NCBI GenBank assembly: GCA_002118135.1 | Contig: BDIU01000156.1 | Span: 8,231 to 72,230, forward strand | Length of the DNA: 64,000 nucleotides | Direction of reading: 5' to 3' | Origin: Trebouxia sp. TZW2008 | Lineage: Eukaryota; Chlorophyta; Trebouxiophyceae; Trebouxiales; Trebouxiaceae | Shown here: in pieces, positions 57,736 through 64,000 of the stretch | Position numbering within the stretch: the stretch's first letter is position 1 | How the letters are laid out: every line of letters starts with the position of its first letter | Notes under the pieces: model-generated | Databases searched by the model: none | What the model saw: only the letters and a program-made list of their open reading frames with translations | Told to the model about the DNA's origin: nothing | Made by a program: the position numbers and the translations under genes

Positions 57736-58381
57736 TCACAAGATCATGATCTTGTGTTCATCAAGCTGCGTCAATGCTGAAATGGGGCAGGGGGCTCTAC
57801 CCAGCAGCCCTGCAGCAGAAAGCGTTTTGGATGCAACACCGTCACTGCAGGATACAAGCAGTAAACACTATGCCAGTTTTACCAGCAGTGGTTCACAACA
57901 CCAGCAAACTTTGTATACACGTCCCAAAGAACAGGCTGTTGCAGACTCAGAGGTTGCCAAAGAGCTCTAAGCTCAAGGCAGAGCAGCACGTGCAGCATAC
58001 AATCAGAAAGAGCTGGAATCACGCTAGCAATCACAACACACAGTGAGGGTAGTGCGGCAGGTGACAGTGCAAAAGTGGCACGTCAAACTGAGATAGGTAT
58101 GTGCTGAAGAGCAACAGACTATGGAAGGCAATTCAACTAGCTCAACAGTCACGCACAGCATGTCACTTCTGCTTAGCACCTTCATGCACTTTGTTCTGTA
58201 TGATGCATGCAATAAGCGGTTGGCTCAGATTGCATACCGCTTATCAAGTGTCGTGTTTGACAGCTCCAATCCTCAGGTTGAAGCGTCAAACAAGGAGGGT
58301 GAATATAGCCCTGTAACAGCATTCCTTGTTGCTCACTACGCATGCTTGTATCAGGCAGGGTGCTGACTTGATTGTGGTAGG

Positions 58382-58432
58382 CTGAGGTCAAGGGAAGGGA
58401 AAGGAAGGAAAGGGACGGGAAGGGAAGGGAGT
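58382..58432 (+). repeat. (AAGGG)n purine-rich microsatellite
   Basis: About 50 bp of AAGGG/GAAAG units. Confidence 0.95.
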
Positions 58433-58567
58433 TCATCAATGCTGTCAATTGCTGTACCTAATGGTACATGGCATGCCAGTTTTGTGGGCACAGCATGGCA
58501 CTGCAAATATGCTATGTCTGCTCAGGCATCATTGTCTTGAAGCACAGTCTGCCTCATAACTGACAGG

Positions 58568-61500
58568 CTAAGCAAACAATGGCATCTGGTAGCGTGCTAG
58601 CAACCCAGACATTGAGTAAAGCACTGACTTTCTCCATCTAATCAGAACAGATGGTAGTGCAACTGGCATGAAGCTGACCTTGAGCAACACATAAGGCTGT
58701 GACGACAACAGTGACGAAGAAGCCAATGGGCTACCACAGCAGCGTGGTACACAGTAGGTAGCATACACAATTTTGCCTCTTATGATGCTGAGTTTACGCA
58801 TCATACAGGAGTGTTGACAGTGGTCGCGCAGCAACTGGCAGCTCACTGCAGTATATCAGAACTAAGAAGCTACCAAATGCAGCTCCACTTTGTATGACAT
58901 TGAACTTGAGCAACTCATAAGGCTGTCATGAATATGGCAAAGAATGCATATGCTTTGAATGAAGCTGACCTTGAGCAACACATAAGGCTGTGACGACAAT
59001 GGCTACAAAGAAGCCAACTGCCCACCACAGCAGCGTGGTACACAGCAGCTTCCAGTTTACATGTGAGGAGCCTTCAACCAAGCCAATCGCCACCACAGAT
59101 GACACCTGAAGAAGTGCGTTTGTCGTGTGAGATCTTGCTCAGTGAATAAATTCACAACACAGGAGGTCAAACCAGGAAGCCCAACAACACAGTGGTGATG
59201 GCGCTGAGGCCAATCATGCTCAGCAGTCATATGACATTAATATTACGCTTTGCAATGTGTTCAAAATGCAGAGCAGCATCTGCTTAACCAAAACTTTCTG
59301 TAATTCACTGCAAGTGTATATAGGGATTGCAAAATTGGCGGCAGCAGCCAAATATTCAGCATAACGGTGACGCTTCTGACAAAGAGATGCAGTGTGCTAG
59401 ATGTAGTACGACAAAGTCAGAGGGAAGGTATCACAATGCAGTAGGTGGTGGCAGCGCCCTTGAGGTCAATGATGCTCAGCAGGGCCACCACCCCCACACC
59501 ACACGGCATGACACAGTAGGCCAGCAAGCGGCCAGGAATTGACAGGTAAGTAGACTGACTGAGATGAGGCTGAAAGATAGAGAAAGGGGCAAAGGCAGAA
59601 TGAGGGACCCACAATGCAGTAGGTTGTGGCAGCGCCGTTGAGGTCTATGATCCCCAGCAGGGCCACTGCCCGAACAGCAGGTGAAATCACACAAGTACAT
59701 GCAACAAAACAGGCCAGTGAACAGAGAAAGAGGATAGCAGAAAGGGTCTCACAATGCCGTACTGGTAGAGCGCCTTTGAGGTCAAACACGCCTTGCAAGG
59801 CCCCCACTTCCACCACTTTGATAAAATAACAGTACGGGGTTTACAACACAATGGCCGATGTGCAAAAGACCCACAAAGCAGCAGTGCAAAATGCCAAAGT
59901 AAGTGACCAGAGCCCCAAACAGTACACTCATACAGGGAGGGACTCACAATGCAGTAGGTGGTGGCAGCGCCCTTGAGGTCTATGATGCCCAGCAGGGCCA
60001 CCACCTCTACCACAAACCCCATGGCCACCATACTCCTGAAGGGACTCAGCTTCGCCAGCCCCACTCCTAGCGCAGCACAGATAGGACAAGTTGGCTGATG
60101 CAGCTGTACTTGTTGCATCTTCTTAGCCTAAGTGAAAGGCAAAGATGGTCTTGAACTCCTAGTGAAAGCGGGGCAGCAAATTTTGATTGAAACAGCAACT
60201 CATGCCCAGTTGGGCCACCACCTCCACCACAAACGCCATGGCCACCATACTCCTGGAGGGACTCAGCTTTGCCAGCCTCACCCCTGCCACAAAGCACGGA
60301 CAGCAAGAGTTGGGCATCGCTTTTGACATCATCACCAACGACAGCAACAGTTTATTGCAGAAGGGCCACCACCTCCGCCACAAATGCCATGGCTACCATA
60401 ACCCTGGAGGGACTCAACTTTGCCAGACCCACTCCTGTTGCACAGGGATTGCCTGTTGAGGTTTCATCACAGGCAGCAAACAGCACACACCCGTGTGTGC
60501 AACATCATCAGAGACTGCAATATAAAGCGCCAGCCAATCCTCTCTTGACACATTACCAAGCACAGCAGTGAAAGCTGGTGTAAGTGCATAGCTCAACAGG
60601 CTTATTGCATTGTGCCACTTGTAGTCATATTTGCCTTGCCTGTTTACGTTCCTCATAATTGGTGATGGTGAGTAGGCGGATTACGAGTGAGCGGCGAGTC
60701 AGCGTTCCGTAACAGGCATGGATAAGATGCATCTGTTTGCAATCCCCTGACTGACAGAATTGGTGTCAACAGCAAACCAGCCTTGGAAAACACAGACACT
60801 GCCACCAGAGATGGCAGCTGGGATCACCTGTGACTGGCGTGAGGCTCTTGCTAAACAGCAAGGCGCCTATGGTCAAGCCTTCGAGGCTAGCACCATGCGT
60901 TCCCCATCCGCTCTCCTTCCACACCAGCAACAGAGTCACTGTCAGTCCAAAAAGAAGCAACTATGACTGTTTTCCTGTTACCTGTGACCATAGTAAGCCT
61001 CTTGCCAAACAGTAGGGTGCCTGGTCAAGCCTGTGAGGCTAGCACCATACATTCCCCACCTTTTGACTGCAGCACATTCGTTCCCTGTCCAAGAAGAGAT
61101 GAAAGCACTCTTTACGTGTTACCTCAAGGGATAAAATCCTCCAGGTCGCCCAAGGAAGATCTGGAATGACATTGTTTGGTCTGACTTTCAACAGTTGTAC
61201 ATCAGGCGTCCATATCGCAACGCTCAAGACAAGCCTGCCTGGCGAGATAGGACTTGTGCCACACATACCTAGCAGTATATGCTGGAACATGTAATGATTA
61301 TTATTGATGTATTACGTGTTACCTGTGACTGGCGCAAGTCTCTTGCCAAACAGTAAGGTGCCTATTGTCAAGCCTGTGAGGCTAGCAGCATGCATCCCCC
61401 ACCCCATCTCCACCGTCTCAGGCACTGTACGAGATGCGTAAATCTCCCTGATGGTTTGGAAGACAGGGAAGGTGAGATGACCATTCTGAGCGCCCCAAGC

Positions 61501-64000
61501 AGCTGACAGCAAGAAGCAATACAACACCTGCACACCACTCAGGACTTCTGTCAGGGGTGACAACATCAGAAGTACAGAACTTGAAAGGCACATTGTGAAA
61601 TGCATGGATTTCTTTGAAGGTCTGAAAGACAAAAAGGTGAGATGACCATTGTGAGCGCCCCAAGCAGCTGAGAGCAAGAAGCAATACAGCACCTACAGAA
61701 GAGTCAGGTCTTCTTCCAAAGCAGGAAGCTATATGAAAGAAAGGAACAGTAAGGGCACAAGATGGGATGCGTAAGTCTCCCTGAAAGTGTGAAAGGCGGG
61801 GAAGGCGAGGTGACCATTCTGAGCACCCCAAGCAATCGGCAGCAAGACGTAGTGCAACACCTGCAGAACAGTCAGGTCTTCTGCCCAAGGAGGAAGCTAT
61901 ATGAAAAAAGGAACAGTAGAGGCACAAGACGGGATGCGTAAGTCTCCCTGAAAGTGTGAAAGACAGGGAAGGTGAGGTGCCCATTCTGAGCACCCCAAGC
62001 AGTTGACAGCAAGACGTAGTGCAACACCTGCAGACTAGTCAGGTCTTCTGTCAAAGGAGGAAGTAACATGGAAGAATACCAAACAGGAAAGGCACAGATG
62101 GGATGCATAAAACTCCCTAAGGGTGTGAAAGACGGGGAAGTTGAGATGACCATGCTGAGCACCCCAAGCAGTTGATAGCAAGAAGCAATACAGCACCTAC
62201 GAAAGAGTCATGGATCCATGGCCATTGTCATGAGAGATGACTACTTTGAGCGAGCCAAGCAGTTGACAGCAAGAAGCAGCGCAACACCTGCAGAACAGTC
62301 AGGTCTTCTTCCAAAGCAGGAAGCTATATGAGAGAAAGGAACAGTACAGGCACAAGATGGGATGCGTAAGTCCCCCTGAAAGTGTGAAAAACGGGGAAGG
62401 CGAGGTGACCATTCTGAGCACCCCAAGCAATTGACAGCAAGACGTAGTGCAACACCTGCAGACTAGTCAGGTCTTCTGTCAAAGGAGGAAGTAACATGGA
62501 AGAACACCAAACAGGAAAGGCACAAATGGGATGCATAAAACTCCCCAAAAGTGTGAAAGACGGGGAAGGCAAGGTGACCATTCTGAGTACCCCAAGCAGT
62601 TGACGACGACAGGAAGCAATGCAGTACCTGCAAAAGAGTCATGGCTATTGTCATGAGAGAAGAAACAAATACACAAAGTGCTCCTGATCACGTCAAGCGA
62701 GTGACAGCAAGAAACAGTACCTCACGTGCGCAACAGTCAGGGCTTCTGTCAGGGGTGACAATAACAGGAGAACAGCACCTGAAAGGCACATTGTGGGATG
62801 CATGGATTTCCTTGAAGATTTGCAATACAGGGAAGGTGAGATGACCATTCTGAGCCCACCAAGCACTTGACAGCAGGAAACCGTACAACACCTGCCCAAG
62901 CGTCAGGGCTTTATCAAACAGGACAGGGAGAAAAACAAAGTCAAAGCAGAATTCAGGTACAGGGCAGAAAACACATCAAACAAAAAGTCTTTGCCTTTTC
63001 GTATGTACCTCCCAAGAAGCAAAGCGATCTGTCAGGCATTCCCTCAGTAATCCTGTGGAACTTTGGCTCAAGCATGGGCTGCCAATGACACTTGATAGGT
63101 CTGCTTAAGAGTCGTGTGAGTGCCTCTTTGTAGCAGCTGCAGCATACTGCTGCTTACATGCTGCAATCTGCAGCTCTTGTATAATGTTGCAGAAGACCAG
63201 CAGGCTTGCCATGCGTGTGCTTACAGTATGACAGGAACAGGCTGCATGATGCCGCATATGGAAGCTTTGAAATGTGCCGCACATTGTTGCAGGCAGCTAA
63301 CATCATGTTGCAAAGCCTGCCCAGCAAGATGACACGCTGTTGGGCCTATGCTTATGGAAAGGCAAGGTCAGCGATTGCAACCCTTCATCCTCACCTGAAA
63401 AGGGATGTAAGCCTCTTCAGCTATGGCTAAGACTCTTCCACTGAGCTGTGAACCGTCACTAGCGCATCACTACAAGTGACCATTTCCACTATGTCCAGCT
63501 CGCAGCAGTGGTCATGCATGTTATTCTGCTTGGAGAGCACACCTTGCATGGCTCAGAAGACTCTTGGGAACATGCTAGTTTTGGCATGATCTCACAAAAA
63601 CAGTGTGTTGAAGCATCATCACCTGAAATGGGATGTAAGCCTGTTCAGCAATGGCTGAGAATGCCTCAACTGAGCTGTGAACCGTCATCAGCCCATTGCT
63701 AGAAGTCACCGCTTCTACAATATCCAGGTCAAAGCAGTGGTCATGCATGCAATTTCACTCAGAGTGCAAAGCTTGCATGGTTTGAAATACTAGTATTTGC
63801 ATAGTAGCCAAAAGCGCTGTGTCTTAGCATCATCACCTGAAAAGGGATGTAAGCCCGTTCAGCTATGGCTGAAAACTCTTCCACTGAGCTGTGCACGGTC
63901 ATCAGCGCCTCGCTAGAAGTGACAGCTTCCACAATGTCAAGCTCAAAGCAGTGGTCATGCATCCGATGCAGTACGCCTTTTACATTCAGTGACACATCTT
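58568..64000 (-). CDS. Divergent PiT/SLC20-like phosphate transporter, 5' part outside window
   Basis: Predicted membrane protein of the inorganic phosphate transporter (PHO4/PiT) type. Supported exons: 63837 to the window edge (HDHCFELDIVEAVTSSEALM, cytosolic loop), 61323-61527, 59948-60066, 58970-59105 and a tentative last exon 58568-58596. Key matches: GLAKLSPFRSMVAMGFVVEV, TTYCIVSSVVAIGLVEG and HVNWKLLCTTLLWWAVGFFV, which align with the C-terminal PiT repeat (K-L-T-PSRGF, STTHC-VG-VVGVGL-EG, VNWK). The place where family members have GANDVAN reads WGAQNGHLTFP. At least one more exon (about 63006-63080, MLEPKFHRITEGMPDR) is likely between the first two. Almost every exon has multiple decayed copies. 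The family call is from recall, not a search. Confidence 0.65.
58672..58955 (-). repeat. Decayed copies of PiT-like exon (VNWK exon)
   Basis: About 58672-58770 repeats the 3' half of the exon at 58970-59105 in a shifted frame, with the same CAAG|GTCAGC donor. A shorter fragment lies at about 58890-58950. Confidence 0.85.
59165..59830 (-). repeat. Four decayed downstream copies of the PiT-like TTYC exon
   Basis: Relative to the intact exon (59948-60066), copies occur at about 59755-59820 (VEVGALQGVFDLKGALPV), 59615-59685 (VALLGIIDLNGAATTYCIV), 59430-59495 (VVALLSIIDLKGAATTYCIV) and 59165-59230 (LLSMIGLSAITTVLLG). Confidence 0.9.
60190..60435 (-). repeat. Two decayed upstream copies of the PiT-like TTYC exon start
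   Basis: About 60195-60295 reads GVRLAKLSPSRSMVAMAFVV and about 60365-60435 reads GVGLAKLSPSRVMVAMAFVA, copies of GVGLAKLSPFRSMVAMGFVV at 59948-60066. Confidence 0.9.
60825..61065 (-). repeat. Two decayed copies of the PiT-like exon end (GLTIGTLLFGKRLAPVTG)
   Basis: About 60830-60900 reads LEGLTIGALLFSKSLTPVTG and about 60980-61060 reads GTLLFGKRLTMVTG after a stop. The intact exon is 61323-61527. Confidence 0.9.
61580..62895 (-). repeat. Array of eight decayed copies of one PiT-like exon
   Basis: Acceptor-type borders like AC|CTGCAG on the plus strand recur at about 61692, 61860, 62028, 62200, 62287, 62455, 62628 and 62890, upstream of the intact exon start at 61527. The usual spacing is about 165 bp. 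Copies repeat VLHYVLLSTAWGAQNGHLTF and PVFHTFRETYAS with variations. Larger blocks of about 420 bp are repeated too (the copies at about 61.75-62.06 kb resemble those at 62.28-62.49 kb). Confidence 0.93.
63400..63735 (-). repeat. Two decayed copies of the PiT-like loop exon
   Basis: About 63400-63515 and 63630-63735 repeat the exon at 63837-64000. The first reads MHDHCCELDIVEMVTCSDAL and then has a stop at SVEES. Confidence 0.9.

Larger units (their letters stand above)
56643..58567. other. Convergent intergenic region with AT-rich island
   Basis: Contains the open frame at 57388-57735 and the purine microsatellite listed separately. Nothing else was recognised. Confidence 0.4.

Noticed and set aside
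1..64000. Exon arrays as simple assembly error
   Set aside because: Copies differ by many substitutions, deletions and frameshifts; misassembly of one locus would give near-identical copies.
1..64000. Rule that the intact copy is always the 3'-most
   Set aside because: True for the histone deacetylase, the SLC33A1 last exon and dehydrogenase exon 3, but AOX exon 2, KUP exons 5, 7, 10 and 11, and SNF2-gene exons 3, 12 and 13 have copies downstream of the intact exon.

Overview
The window is nuclear DNA of a eukaryote, most likely a chlorophyte green alga. Genes are split by many short spliceosomal introns. The alternative oxidase, class IV histone deacetylase, KUP potassium transporter and PiT-type transporter look green-algal, and two secreted proteins carry an RR-LLQ-type motif behind the signal peptide. 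No species can be named from sequence alone. There is no operon structure, no tRNA or rRNA was recognised, and no intact mobile element was seen.

Layout, left to right: alternative oxidase (-, 3' end off the window); class IV histone deacetylase (+); a 51-residue Lys-rich protein (-); a Ser-rich secreted protein (-); an SLC33A1-type acetyl-CoA transporter (-); a coiled-coil protein (-); two small unrecognised genes (-); linker histone H1 (+); an SMARCAL1-like SNF2 annealing helicase (+); a zinc-type MDR dehydrogenase (+); a KUP/HAK/KT potassium transporter (-); a secreted protein with an acidic Ser/Asp tail (+); and a divergent PiT/SLC20-like transporter (-, 5' end off the window). Most multi-exon models were built by joining exons with consistent reading phase; exon coordinates are given in the entries. 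The genes are unrelated housekeeping, chromatin and membrane-transport functions and do not form a pathway.

The most striking property is shared by eight of these genes. Next to many real exons lie one to about nine extra, partly decayed copies of the same exon or exon fragment, in the same orientation, often with the splice acceptor still present. Examples are the SLC33A1 last exon (six copies, about 186 bp apart), the dehydrogenase Rossmann-fold exon (about ten copies, some with inverted pieces), three histone deacetylase exons (four copies each), a PiT exon (nine copies) and all three internal alternative oxidase exons. Roughly 70 to 80 extra copies can be recognised in 64 kb. One copy of each set keeps the protein match, phase and splice sites that join to the neighbouring exons. 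This looks like a pervasive process of short-range tandem duplication followed by decay, leaving genes full of decoy exons.

Other points: four introns appear to use GC instead of GT donors; one symmetric 51-nt exon of the potassium transporter has an in-frame TAA; the dehydrogenase lacks most structural-zinc cysteines; and the PiT-like protein has lost the usual GANDVAN signature.
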